A stretch of 64,000 nt of DNA from Aotearoamyces nothofagi (taxonomy: Eukaryota; Ascomycota; Leotiomycetes; Leotiales; Tympanidaceae). The notes under the pieces are model-generated. The model was not told the DNA's origin, did no database searches, and worked only from the letters and a program-made list of their open reading frames with translations. The stretch covers positions 558,001 to 622,000 of the forward strand of contig JADDTR010000004.1 of the NCBI GenBank assembly GCA_015345905.1. Reading direction: 5' to 3'. Below are positions 22,659-34,620 of this stretch, piece after piece; positions within the stretch are counted from its first letter, which is position 1, and each line of letters starts with the position of its first letter. The position numbers were made by a program, and so were the translations under genes.

Positions 22659-25380
22659 CTAGATCTCTAGCAGGGCATCTACATCTGACATTTGATTTGT
22701 CTCTGGTAGAAATACCGGAATCTCTTCAGATGTCACGGAGCCTATTTGGGCGATCTCATGATTCAAATCTCCTCCCTCGAACTGTGTCTTGGCGCGCAGA
22801 TTCCAGGAAGTGGTAAAGGTTCCATCTGGACATACTGTACTGGTACTGGGCAGCTGTAGCTGACTAGGAGATACACTACTCATACCGGCTTGGTATAATT
22901 GACTATCTAGCCAAGTATTATCTGGGTGGGACGTAGGAGTCGGGCCGAATAAATCATTCATATGGCTGTCATTGCCCAAACCATTGTCAGCAAAAGGGTT
23001 CTGGTGGAGACTGAAATTATCCAAATGAACGCCACCGTGAAGGGCCATGCCAAACCCATTGTCAGCAAAAGTGTTGCTTGGTTCGACAGTGGAATCCTGT
23101 TGGAAATTGAAACCATCCATTTGGCTTTCATTGGGAGGTACCATTTGAAAATGGCTGCCGGCATATCCAAGGGCGTTATTTTGGCTGAATGTAGGATACT
23201 GGGCATGTGAGAGGATGTGATCCATGTTGATAGCACCTTCAGACAAGGGACCATGATCAGGTATCATTCCCATATCCATTTTATGTCCAAGTCCATCAAC
23301 ATTGCCAAAAGATTCAAAGGTATTGTTTGGGCTCTCCGTGAAGGGGTCAATGGTTGAGCTGAATTGGGACGTGGACTTGCCACCAGTTTTAGCTGCACCG
23401 TTAAAGGCGACCCCTTCTGAAGGACCTTCTGGACTGTGTGCGAATATCTGAGGGTATTTGGGGAGTGTATAACTGTTTTCCGGCCTAAATATGACCTCAT
23501 TGGTGGCGATAGAGCAATGTGAGCTCTCACTTTTGATAAAATCACCACCCATGTCAAAGGCCTGATCCAAATCTTGATTTACCTGGCTATTGGGACCAAG
23601 GCTTGCATCGGCAACAGGGTTTTGATAAGTATACCCGAGATCATTAGCGCCACGAATGTCCTCGGATCTGGAATTCTCGATATCAACCTTGCCTTCATAT
23701 TCATCGAAGGTTTTATAATCGGAGCTGAAGGGATCTTGGCTATGGTAAGATTGGCCATGGTTGCTAGAGGAGTCATGCGGAAAGCTGTTGAGGATGTTGG
23801 AATTGATCGGAAGGATGACTACCTTAGGAGAAGACTCCACCTGCTCCTCATCGTCAAATAGCATCTCGGCATCCATTCTTTGCTGCATTTTCTTACCACC
23901 TGCGATGCTATGGATATTGTCTCTGACCTCGTCATAGTCCTGGACCTCGTCAGAGTCATCGGAGTCATCAGAGCCACCAGACTCATTATTCTCACAGGAC
24001 TGTGGTTGGTCTTCCTCAACCCCATGGTCTTCATCTTCAGAGTCCTCTTCAAATTTAATGTCAGACATCTCGGAATCAGAATCAGACTCATCAAGGACAA
24101 CCTTCTTGGAAAGCTTCTTGCGGCGGCCAGTTATAGTCTTGGGTGGGGTTGGTAGGCTGTGAATGTCTTTGTTGTTTGTCTTGGACCGATTGCTTCTAGT
24201 GCTCCTAGTATTCGTAGGATGAGCATGTTGAGCGATTTCATCCTGAAGTTGGGGTGTGCCGCCTAGCTGAGTATGAAGTTTCTGTCGCTCAGTGATGAAT
24301 CCAAGAATACCGGCATCATCAGGGTGAGCCTCCACTGGAGCCCACTGTCCCTTTTGATGCATACTCTCAATATCAAAGGGGTGGATTAGGACAGAGGCCT
24401 GTGCCAGTTAGTTTCCGCGATTAGTGGTGAACCTGGCGAGACTTACATCCTCGTACCAGCTGACCCAACGCTCATTGCCATCATTGTCCAAGACTAAACC
24501 TCTCACATCTGGTTTCTCTCGCTCATTACCACGACCAAGCATTGGTGGGACCCACGCGCCACGTGTCATGGCCTGACCACGCAACTTTTGCAAATGCTGA
24601 ATAATGGTGGCCCCGGTGGAATTCTTCTCAGATGAAAGACGATTGGCAACTGCATCCCATGGTATATCGACCTTAGCCCTGTGGCACTCATACTGTATGA
24701 TGAGTAGCAAGGTCTGATCAACGTATGCTACGGAGAAGTCTGAGTCAGTTCTTCCGTTCTTGAGAAGGGCGTGAAATAGAAGAAGAAGAAGAAGAAGAAG
24801 AAGAAGAAGAAGAAGAAGAAGCAGATAGCATGCCGTATACCTAACGCTGATACTGGAGGCGAGAGTTTGCCTGGTTGTAGAGCGTTATCGAGAATGGATT
24901 TCAACCAACAAGACCATGGGATTTGAGTTCCAAAAACGAAAATCTCTAAGAAAACGAAGGATTTATGGCTGCAGAGATAGTGGCGCGAAAGAAAGAGAGA
25001 CAAGTAGAATGATGCAACCTACCATTCCAGCGAATGAGTTTACGGCCAGCATGACGACCGTTGTCATCCTCAAAGTTTGGTGAAGGCTTCTGACAAGCGA
25101 TGTCCCAGCTCAACTTCGCGTTGGCATTCTTGATAGCTTGCTTTGCGGTACGCAAATTGGACTTCTTGCGGGCGTGAGGAGTGTTGGGATTATCAGAGTC
25201 GCTTGCATCAGAATCTTCCTCGACGCTGTCACCCTCGGTCTTTGAGATCTTCTTGCTCTTCTTAGACTCATTTATCGGACTATAGGTCATTGGTCCCTTT
25301 ATGGCAAACTTGCCAGCCATCTGCTTGACTTTGCTTGGCCTAGCCTTTACCTTGGTGACCTTGCCCTTTCTAGGAGCCAT
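22659..25380 (-). CDS. Myb/SANT-like protein A (large, transcription-factor-like)
   Basis: Exons are 25023-25380, 24447-24727 and 22659-24398, giving 792 aa. Residues 1-119 are basic then acidic (Lys/Ser/Asp-rich). The Myb-like domain spans about 121-175 with DQTLLLIIQYECHRAK, IPWDAVANRL and a basic third helix IIQHLQKLRGQ. An acidic block with DIKFEEDSEDEDHG follows. The last ~400 residues are Asn/Ser/Gly/His-rich with a repeated NTFADNGFG / NPFADNGLG text, like an activation or low-complexity region. The first intron is 295 bp and holds a GAA microsatellite. I recognise the fold class but no named orthologue. It is the first and largest of a row of related genes. Confidence 0.75.
24778..24821. 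repeat. GAA/TTC trinucleotide microsatellite
   Basis: About 14 uninterrupted GAA units on the plus strand (CTT on the sense strand of gene A) lie inside intron 1 of that gene, upstream of the acceptor at 24728. They add a long pyrimidine tract on the transcribed strand. Confidence 0.95.
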
Positions 25381-27376
25381 TGCTGCACTGGAGAGAGGTG
25401 CAGACAGCCAATGAAAGGTATTGTTTGTATGATAAAGTTGTTTGAAGTCCGTGCTGAAGAAGATGGCGACGAGTTAGCTGTGACTGAGCGGTGGCAACCT
25501 GCGAGTATGTAGGTGATGTGACGAAGACAAAGTGAAGCTGACAAAGGCGAAGAAGGTACTGCTTCAAGAGAAGTGAGATGGTAGGGGAGATGGTGATGTA
25601 AAGACAACGAGGATGGGAATTTGTTATGTGATGTTGAGTTGCTAGTGAATTGGAGGAGAAGGTAAGGAAAGTCGTCAATCATATTCAGGAGATACTTACT
25701 GGAGTGAACAGTGCTAGAGGGACTCTAGATGTGCAAGATTGAATGCTTGTCGGTTGTAGCTGACGTTGCAACCGACAAGTTTAGAAGTGTATGGTTGTTG
25801 TGGAGGCAGAGGAAAATGTTGACACTGTTATGGTTGCAAATATATACTTATAGGAATGTGGAAGGCCTGAAGTGTGTGCCCCATGTCTACTTTAGGAATG
25901 GAATTATGGTATTGTGTTAAATAACTTCTCAATAGCCTAATACTGAGTATCAATTGACGAATTATAGGGATATAGCACGCGCTTGACTTACCTGATAGGT
26001 CAACTAACGCGGCTGTAGCGCTTACCCCTCTTTCTAGCGCTGTCAGGTATATAGCAAACATTGGTAGGCCGGGAAACATAATATTACGTGCCTAATCTCG
26101 AGATAGGGTTTGACCTGTTAGGGCACAAGAAGTCGGCGTGTTTTGAGGTTACTCGGGATATCCTACTACATGTCAGAACGGAGAAATGAAGCTCCGAATT
26201 CAGAAACAATCTGCGAAAGATGCCAGTTTCATAGTTTGAATGCCTCTTCACTGACTAAGATACTATTTTTTGCAGATAGGCGGAATTGAGAAATCCTGCG
26301 AGATTTGGAAATTTTGTTTGATGCCTAAATATACCGAGGACCAGCATTGGAAAGTTATGCGGCAATGATACTTGTTACTGGGAATCAAAGCCAGTAGTTC
26401 TATACTGACTTTACGGCCTTGAATATCTAAATGATCTAATTGACTTGCGGTCTGAAGCGACGCACCTCAAAAACTTCATCACTTAGAATATTAAAACAAT
26501 TCATGATTCTCCTGTTACAGCACAATAGAGCAGCAACGCAACCACTATTCCAGTCCTTGCGCAAAGTGTTAGTCTATGCTTTCAAAACAGATAATTATTA
26601 TCATGTCTGCAGTTAATGGATCTCAAATTTAACTATACCTGAAATGCTTTTATCTGAAAAGCACTGCGACTTGAATTGGTGCGAATATGCTCACCATACT
26701 ACGCTAGTGACTAGTTACCCCTAAATACCTGATCCAAATACTTGATGTAGATCTCGTCCTTTAGTTTATAACTCCTTCTACGAGAAACAATTATGAGTAA
26801 TATGATCCTAAGGGAAGATTAATAATAGTTAAGCTATTCATAAATGTAGGTTGGTTTTGAGTACTCAAGCGCCAAACTTGAGTACTCAGGCGTTTGGCGC
26901 TACAGTGTAGGGCCGGGCCGCCAACCGCATAACGCGGCTAAATGAGGCTCTAGCCATGGCGTTGTTTGCTATTCCGACTACATTCCTTTTGAGCCGCAAT
27001 GAATAAGTATCGTCGCTAGGCAATTCAAATACAGCATATTCATTTTGCGTGACTTTTGATGAATTTATATTTAGTATCATCACTGGTGCCTTTTAGAAGA
27101 TCATCGCACTGTTTAAGTGGGATCCTCGAGCACGGCCATCTAGGCAAATGAAAGAAAGATGCCGTCAAGCTTTGATTCCATCCCAAGCAAGCCGTCCGCC
27201 GTAAAAATTGACTACACTAAGGAAAAGCCCATCGCCACCAGTTCCATGAAAATCTCCATCATTATTATGTGATGTGCTGCTCGATCGCAGACTACTCGCC
27301 CAAGCCCATGTTAAGAGCAGACGCCCCGTTAGAAAGCTCATATATGGCTGACTGCAACCCCGGTAAAGGATTATGC
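25381..27376. other. 2-kb gene-free stretch between Myb-like genes A and B
   Basis: No supported gene is present. The part next to 25381 holds the promoter and leader of gene A and is pyrimidine-rich on the sense strand. From about 25970 to 26910 there are GC-richer islands in AT-rich DNA, including the paired palindromes at 26858-26901. Short open frames here have no domains. Confidence 0.45.
26858..26901. repeat. Nested palindromes and hairpin
   Basis: The 10-bp perfect palindrome TGAGTACTCA occurs at 26858-26867 and 26879-26888. Interleaved with it, AGCGCCAAAC (26868-26877) pairs with GTTTGGCGCT (26892-26901). The result is a hairpin with a 14-bp loop that contains the second palindrome. 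Confidence 0.85.
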
Positions 27377-28151
27377 TCAATCACCAATGAGGATACTCTC
27401 CTGTTGATACTGAGAGCCCTGGGAGCTATGGGCCTGGGCATCATTGTTTCCGGATTGCTCGTTGTACGGAGGGAAACTCATATATGGCTGCTGAGGTTGC
27501 AAGTCATATGCGGTATCAACTGGGGTATTGTAACCGGCGGAGCCTGTCTCATAGATGTTGTTGTCACTGACATAGTCCTCTCCTCCATTAACATGGGGAA
27601 GGTACTGCAACAAGCTGCTAGGGTCCTCGAATTGCTGCTGTTGCTGCTGAGCCTCCTCCTTGACCATAAGTTCTTCGCCCATACCACGACTTGGGTCAGG
27701 CTTTATGTTTGCCGCAAATCCTTCATCATCGTCGGTTGCGCCACGGTCATCAGCAAATGCATCCATCTTGCGCTTCTTGCTGGGAGTGGTTGATTCCTTG
27801 CGCTCGGCCTTCACACTGCGGGCTGCGGCTGGAGACCTGACGGAGGCAGCGTTAGGAGCAATACCGTGGGCTTTCATCATGCGTTCATATCGCTTGGCAC
27901 TACGGCGTATTTTGAATTTAGCTTGAAGCCCAGATGATCTGCGAATCAAGATGTGAATGTGAGGACTAATAACTTACGCGGCGCCCTTGGTAACAATTTC
28001 ACATTCATGGGCTACCTCGCCGAAGTCAACCTGAGAAAGTCAAATTGATATTCGTGACACTTGTGAGTGATAATCTCACCTTGCCATTGTTGCTCCAGCG
28101 AATGCAGCTGATGAGGAATTTGAACTGCTCTTCATTGGAAGCAGGCGCCAT
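27377..28151 (-). CDS. Myb/SANT-like protein B
   Basis: Exons are 28080-28151, 27978-28030 and 27377-27899, giving 215 aa. The Myb-like domain is at about 8-56: EEQFKFLISCIRWSNNGK, then VDFGEVAHECEIVTKGAA, then the basic helix AKRYERMMKAHG. The second intron is phase 2, just before helix 3. A closer acceptor (27938, CGCAG) is also in frame but inserts 13 extra residues, so I prefer the TAG acceptor at 27900. The rest is low complexity: a basic TPSKKRKMDAF nuclear-localisation-like patch, acidic text, a Gln run, and Tyr/Gln/Ser-rich C-terminus. MVKEEA and NIKPD fit the SUMO consensus. I know of no characterised orthologue. Confidence 0.75.
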
Positions 28152-28900
28152 GATGGATGTCCCGGGAAAGTTAATTGATTTGAATGTCGAAATTTTGCTG
28201 TACTGAGTGTCAGTGGGCTGGGTGGTAGTTGACAGGAATAGAATCTTGAACGATGATAGAAGTCTCAAGGTTGGAGGTGCGTCTAAAAAAATGATAGCCT
28301 CCGCGGGGTGGCAGGATGTCCGCTCTTAAGTCTACCTGGTCTTTGGTCAAATATTTCGCTGAGCGTAAATGTCAATTAAGGTCTACTTGCAGGCTGACCG
28401 CGACTTGCCGACAAGAAAAGTTTTGGATCAAAGAGTATGTGATGTATCACAAAGGGAGGGGTGGGAAGTGGCAGGGGTTTATGCACGATCGACAATCAAT
28501 CACACGCCCGAAGGATCGGCCATCTTCGTTCACAAACTGCGGGATATATTACTGGGATCTTTATGTTGCATGGATTTCTAGAATACCGTGTGCTACCAGC
28601 TACGATAACGTGAATGTTTGCTCCCGCTGGCACTATTGATGTGCTTCCGAGGCAGTCACCACAACTGTATCTCCGCCACTAAACTGTGCCATATGAGTAT
28701 GCTGTTCTAAATTCAGAACTGAGAGAAACGCAACATCATCTACAATAATTGGCGCCGCTCAGCGAGGATCGAAGGCCATCATTCTCACCTAATCAGTAGG
28801 AGACTACCGAAAAGGCAAGACCATTGGGGTTTTGCGACCATCGAGAAAACAAGCGATATGGATATTGAGGGAGCCTCTTGGTTAGGGAGCTTGGAAGCCA
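28152..28900. other. Intergenic region between Myb-like genes B and C
   Basis: About 750 bp hold the promoter of gene B and the 3' flank of gene C. No supported gene or repeat was seen. Confidence 0.45.
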
Positions 28901-29646
28901 CTAAGCCTCATCATCGCTGTGGTTAAAATTGGTGTCTGGAGTGGGAGCACGACGTGCTAGTTCACGGTACTCCTCAACGGAAATGCCCATGAGTCTAGCA
29001 TCCTCTTCATCCTCATCCATGTCCTTGTTGATGGAGTTATTGACTGGGGTAAATTGAGCAGGAGACTTGCCCTCAAATCCATTCATCTCATGGTCGGTGG
29101 TAACGTCCTCATGCGAACCTTCACTCTTCACTTCCTTCTCCTCCTCGGAATCTTCCTGGGCTTCCTCCTTGGTTTCCTTCTTAGTCTTTCTTGGAGTCTT
29201 TGGACCTCCGTTGCCGGTCTTGCGAGGAGTGGTCTGTCTGCCAACCCCTTTCTTGCTTGCTGCCTTGGCTTTTGGCTGCTTTGGGGTTCCGTTGTTATCG
29301 GTCTGGTTAGTAGCTCCTGCACTAGCACCGCCGTCGGCACCAGCCTTCAGCTTATCCCATATCTTCTTGAAGGCAGACCGGGCATTACGAGCATACTTGT
29401 GGCCGACAAGGGGCGCGACCTTCTCAAAGTCGACCTGAATGTCGTCCATGTGTGTCAGTTATCAGTGATATATATTGATCGAGGAAGTAATACGTGACTT
29501 CACATGCAGAAACATAAAGATTACACTGAAATTTAAGGGGGGCTTGGGAAAGAACTGTGGTGTATACTCACAGTAGGCATATCCTTCATTTCTTGGAGCA
29601 CGACGGCGAGCATCTCCAATTCTTTGGTGGTTAAAGTTAGGGCCAT
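28901..29646 (-). CDS. Myb/SANT-like protein C
   Basis: Exons are 29572-29646 and 28901-29434, giving 202 aa. The start MALTLTTKELEMLAVVLQEM and the splice to VDFEKVAPLVGHKY rebuild the same domain plan as its neighbours (about 5-58), with helix 3 NARSAFKKIWDKLK. An in-frame ATG at 29449 (MDDIQVDF) sits inside the intron and would drop helix 1. The middle is basic, with TPRKTGN and PKTPRKTKKE repeats that look DNA- or RNA-binding. An acidic stretch with EVKSEG, a SUMO-type motif, follows. The protein ends NFNHSDDEA. The function is unknown. Confidence 0.75.
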
Positions 29647-30619
29647 TGTTGCTGGTTTGCGAAAGTTCTGAGTTAAAGTCAGCTGGCTGCAGAAAGTAGC
29701 CGTAGACGAACCACATTTGCACCCGGATAATGGTAACAGCGTTGTTGCTCATTTCTGGGCCGGGAATTTACAGAAGTGAACTTCACCTCATGCCCCTCAC
29801 AAAATGAGGGAAATCTGAGGTGAGAAATATCGAAGATAGAAAAGCTTACTTTGTATTTCTGGTTGTATTTGGAATCTCTAGAGAAGATTGTTGTGACAGA
29901 GTGTCAAATTTGTTGAGCTTTTATGTTGTGTGAAGGCTAGAGGAAGCTGGAGTGTGATGTTGTGTAGAAGGGAAGAGCTGAGAGGCGAGGGGTTCGAGTC
30001 TCTTATAGAAGAGCGAAGCGATGTACTGTACACTTCGAGGAAGACTAAGCGAGACCTCTTCACTGAGCGCGTAACTACCAGGTAAAGGCTACGAACTAGG
30101 TGCTGTGGGCTGGCTTGTGCTTCATCATTCTATGATGTACGTTTTCAGAGTTTTTCATTACTACAGATCAATCCTGACAGTTCCGAAACGATTATGCATG
30201 ATTACGCGGCTGGGAAACCGGGGTTCTTTGCTGTAAAGAGCAGTACAGTAGTACCCTAGAGTCTACTATGGCTTATTCGCCTTTGGACTATAATTTTCAC
30301 AGAATTTAGTCATGATCTATCCGTCTACTTTATGGCCATTGCCACCAAAACTTGAAAATGAAATTTCATTTATAGTAACTAATCAGCCTGCAGATCACGA
30401 ACATCTCCCATGAGATCGGAACCTGTTAGAAAGATAGTTCGGATCTGCAAAGCACCATAAAAAGCGAGCTTTACCGAATCAAAGAAACAATCCCGTGGTA
30501 GGTTTGCATCTTGCTACGAGAAAACTGTGTCAAACCTCCCTTGTCGAACCTAGCAGAAAGATACGGGCATCAGCAGTACCTGGATCATCATATCGAAATG
30601 AATAGATGAAGCAAATAGC
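29647..30619. other. Intergenic region between Myb-like genes C and D
   Basis: Nearly 1 kb hold the promoter and leader of gene C (29650-30070 is pyrimidine-rich on the sense strand) and the 3' flank of gene D. No gene was recognised. Confidence 0.45.
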
Positions 30620-31408
30620 TTAAGCTTCGTCAACATCATCAGCACTGTCATCCTCATGCTTGACATTGTCCTCAACTATCTGAGAATCCTCCTCATCGTC
30701 AGACTCATCAGACTTGATTTCAAGATCCTCCTCGTCGTCATCGCTCATAGCCTCAGCCTTTACATTCTTCCTAGCGGTGCCCTTCTTAAAACGGGGCTTA
30801 GTGACCTTGTTCTTGGACGGAGTGATAGGAACAGCTGGCTCATTTAGGCCCTGAGCATCACTGGCCTTACGAGCGGAGGTAGGAGCGGACTTGTTGCCAG
30901 TACCGATGGGGATGTTGTACTTCTTCTTGAGGTTGGCAATGCGGTTGGCGACGGACCCGGCGTTCTTCTGGCCACGATATTCGGCAACGGCCTTGGTGTC
31001 AATCTAGAAGACATCAAATGTTAGTATCGATCTATGGAGATGCATGCTCTAGTACAAGCGGTGAAAAGGTCTGAGACAGATCGGAATGCTAGCCGTCATC
31101 CCGTGACGACATCATGACTGATAATATGCATAAATAACACATCGAGGGATATTAGGAGAGGAGATGGTGTAAGGTAGGAGACTACAGAAACTAGCATGTA
31201 TGACACATGACCGTGAGATGTACACAATATCATAGATCGTCTTTGTAGAGATGATGAAAGATGAGATCGAGATCGAAATAGGTTAACTTACAGAGATGGA
31301 ACCACCGCTAGGATGCATGAGGCAGTCGATGAGGAACTTCATCTCATCATTAGACATGCCGCCTGGAAGGCCCTCAACATCAGCCTCGACAGCTTTCTTT
31401 GGTGGCAT
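30620..31408 (-). CDS. Myb/SANT-like protein D
   Basis: Exons are 31292-31408 and 30620-31003, giving 166 aa. The domain is at about 18-72: NDEMKFLIDCLMHPSGG, a phase-0 intron, then IDTKAVAEYRGQKNAG and the helix SVANRIANLKKKYNI. Here the usual Trp/Phe after Asp is Thr. The intron is 288 bp, long for this window. The tail is Lys-rich (KPRFKKGTARKN) then very acidic, and holds NVKAEA, EIKSD and NVKHEDD, three SUMO-type motifs. It ends DDVDEA. Small size and charged tail suggest a nuclear DNA-bound factor, which is inference. Confidence 0.75.
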
Positions 31409-32286
31409 TGTGGAAAGTTGTTGGTGAAGTAAGTTCAGTGTCTTTGTGATATGCTAATATACGAGTCAACAAACCATCTCATCCTGATTCTGTGTCTTCG
31501 ATATCATACCTCAGGTCTTGGAATGAGTTTCCAAGAGTGCGTTTCTTGTGGTGTTGCAATGTGAAAATTTTGAGTGTTGAGATGAGAGTGCGGGTTGCGA
31601 TGGATGTGGAGGAAGGGAGTAGGTTGAGGAGTGAAGAGCTAGCTTTTATAGGGAAACAGAATGCTGCAGAACAGAGATGCGCCGAATTAAGCGGGGAACT
31701 TATCGTACTTCAGTGTGCGTTCCTCCTAGGCTGCACAGAACCACAATGCTTTTATTTTGCTCTTCCTGTTCGTAAGTGAAGCGCGGTCTCTTGTTATCAT
31801 CAGTACGCGTGCACCTTTGAGACTTTGGATCCAAGCTCATCAGTGTAGTCAGCAATTCTTTCAAGAAAGTGACTTACCTAACTGCTATCATATTCCGTAA
31901 ATCCATTGTGGATTTACCCTCAAGAGTATCCCGTCTTTCTAAGCGTCGGAATTCATATCAGTTTCAAATGCACGAATACCTGCACTGTTTCACAGACAGA
32001 TGGATTCAAAAGATCATCTCATTTTCATATGCTGTGGATAGCTCTGGAAGCAATGTAACCAAAAACTTGCAGTACCTAGCTTTCTCACCAGCAAACTATT
32101 TCCAGAGATTCGTGTCGCTATCCATTTTTATTTCGCTGTCAACGCATTAACTCCCTTTCTGTCATTTCTCCTGTGCGAAGTGCACCGCTACCTAGAGGAG
32201 CCTCCCGTAAAGACATGCGTGAGAACTCCAGCACTCTTCTTGAGAGATCTTCCTCGCGGGGGTTTTCACAACCATGAAGATATGAT
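31409..32286. other. Intergenic region between Myb-like genes D and E
   Basis: About 880 bp hold the promoter of gene D and the 3' flank of gene E. No further gene or repeat is supported. Confidence 0.45.
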
Positions 32287-32978
32287 CTAGGCAACTTCAT
32301 CTTGGTTATGTTCGTCAATGTTGTAGAACCTATTGTTGTCAGCATCATTCTGACTGTAATGAGATGCGAGAAAGATGTGATCTTACTCCTCATCCTTGAT
32401 CATGTCGCTCTCAACATTCTGCTCATCCTCCTCCTCGTTGGCAAACTTGGTCTTGTCATCGGTAACGGCGTTCTTGAGCTTCTTTGGTGGGCGATCACGA
32501 GGCTTATTAATCTTAGAGGGCTTGGCAGCAACGGCAGCTGGGGTTTCCGTGGAGGCTGCACTCAACTTTCTCTTTATCTGCCGAAAACGAGTCCGAGCAA
32601 CACATGCAGACTTATACCCCATCTTTGCAGCAACCAATCCCCATTCGGTCTGTTATGATATACTTGTTAATTATTTATAACAAACAAAGATAACGGGCTG
32701 CGACAAAGAGTATGGGATAACTAAAAATTCAGGGTAGTTACGATATAAAGAGCCAAGGCATATGAGTAAGAGCCTCCATAAAACTATGGCAAACAAAATG
32801 CTGCAGCAGACTTGGGATTATATGAATGGAACTTACGTCTGGCTGGCCCTTCATGTTTGCAAGAATTTCAAAGAAAAATTCGGCCTGCAATCATTAGTGC
32901 TTTTCATAGTGCAGTGGGCGGTATATCACTTACGTCTCTCTGAGATGGCTTGACGGTATCCTCGTCTGGCTGAGACAT
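32287..32978 (-). CDS. Myb/SANT-like protein E
   Basis: Exons are 32934-32978, 32837-32884, 32387-32649 and probably 32287-32329, giving 132 aa. The domain (about 14-64) reads AEFFFEILANMKGQPD, phase-0 intron, TEWGLVAAKMGYKS, then the helix ARTRFRQIKRKL. ILANMKG matches ILANVKG of gene F, so E and F are the closest pair in the row. If the last intron is not removed, the frame stops at once (GAG TAA at 32383) after 119 aa. I prefer splicing because GTAAGA, a GCTGAC branch and AATAG are present. The resulting 43-nt last exon also has the same length and phase as that of gene F. Confidence 0.7.
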
Positions 32979-33838
32979 CCTTTCCTTGATGTTAGTGGCG
33001 AATATATCAAGGCAAGCTAGCGATAAGCTCACTTGGAGTTACGTTCCTAAAAGGCGGACTTCAGTATACTTGTTGACGTAAGCCAGCGATTCAGATCAAG
33101 GCGCTACTCACAGTTACGAAGATGATTAAAGTATCGTTGAGCTGTTTGACAGTCAGACTATGATTCTCAACTACGTTGGACCTCATTCGTCGTTCCTGGA
33201 TGAGAGTCCTTGTCGTTAGGAAGGCTGGATAAACATACATTTACGTAATGTTTCACAATATTTTAAATTATTGTTGAGGACACAAGCGGCCCGTGAAGCT
33301 TCCGTGTGTAGATGTGAGTCGGAAAATAGTTGTGAATAAATTAGAACTTCTGGGAGGGAGGAGGCGGCTTTTATATTGACCGGAGGGGGCCTAAGCGACC
33401 CCTCTCAAGAGAACTCGGAGACTCCCGCTTCAACTGGGCCTATTTTTTCAAGCTGATACTCCGGGGCTGTTCATAGAGTCTTTCTTATCATTCAAGGGTG
33501 CCTGCATGTTGCCGATCAACTCCATCCACACCTTTGGCAGTGGCGTTTCTCATATGGCTGGCGATGTACGGTATCCTTGAAAGTATCCTTACCGGCCATT
33601 CCGTAAGTACGTATTTTATGACAAGTTCAGAGCAATATACTCGAGGCTTATTCGTAACTTTATAGACTATTTTAGTTATAACATGAAAAGCTATCATTTC
33701 AGGACAACATCGCTTTCGCTTCGTTAATATATCGAGAAGCCTACTGAAACATCCCAAAGTTACTCAAAACACAATAGGAATCTGCACTCTTCCGTTGGTC
33801 ATTCCCTAAATCTCCTATCTTCCAGAACCTCCTATCCT
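32979..33838. other. Intergenic region between Myb-like genes E and F
   Basis: About 860 bp hold the promoter and leader of gene E and the 3' flank of gene F. No gene was recognised. Confidence 0.45.
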
Positions 33839-34620
33839 TTAGGAGTCATCGATATACTCATCCCCTTGATCATGAAAAGTACTATAATCCAATCAGTATC
33901 ATTTCAACAGCCTGCAAACCTTCCAAAATCGCGGCAGGTAACAAAGAACTGCGAACATACCTATCCATATCTTCCTCCCCTTTCACATCCGGAAGCCCCA
34001 AGCCGTCATCAGTATCATCATCTGTCCAATCCTTACCCCCCTCGTTACCATCCTCATCAACCAGCCTCCTAACGAATTCCATCCCCTTCACCGCCGACGC
34101 CCGTTTCGGCGGTCTAGCTTTTGGTTCTGCTTTCACCACTCGACTTGGTGTCGACGGCATCGCAGTGGACTTGACAACCTTATTCGGCGACGAGTTCACC
34201 GAGGAAGCCGGTGAAGTATTCGCCGAAGACGAAGATGAAGTCCTAGACGATACTTGGCCAGGACCAGAACTAGAAGTCCAGCCCAGTTTCTTCTTGAGCT
34301 GGCAATAACGCGAGCTTGCGACATTGGTGTTCTTATAATCCATCACAGCAGCGACCGCCTCCCAATCGATCTTTGATAACGTCAGCTACCGAGCCGATAC
34401 TCGAACAACCGCCGGTCCTTGAAATCTTGAAAATGGGAATCGGGAGCAGTTAAAGTTGGGGATTTGGCATGGGATATCGAAATGGACAGACAGGTATGAA
34501 AGATTGACGATTTATAGTACCTACCTTTGGACTCCCCTTGACGTTCGCAAGAATGTGCGCTAGGAACAACGCATCTTTGGGATTCAACTGCGTCTGTTTC
34601 TGAGGCGACGGCGTAGCCAT
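33839..34620 (-). CDS. Myb/SANT-like protein F
   Basis: Exons are 34525-34620, 33961-34370 and 33839-33881, giving 182 aa. Domain (about 14-65): KDALFLAHILANVKGSPK, phase-0 intron, IDWEAVAAVMDYKN, then helix ASSRYCQLKKKLGW. This is the clearest Myb-like pattern of the row. A Ser/Thr-rich linker follows, then a basic patch (PKARPPKRASAVKG) and an acidic tail. VVKAEP and DVKGEED are SUMO-type motifs. The last intron (GATAG|GTATGT...TTATAG) leads to a 43-nt exon ending DEYIDDS. Without that splice the frame would read on into a less plausible hydrophobic tail. Confidence 0.75.

Noticed and set aside
29435-29449. ATG at 29449 as the start of Myb-like gene C
   Set aside because: It is the end of the intron; the upstream exon supplies helix 1 of the domain and the same intron position as the neighbours.
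29985-30005. tRNA-like GGGGTTCGAGTCTC
   Set aside because: No matching A box or stems upstream; it lies in the leader of Myb-like gene C.
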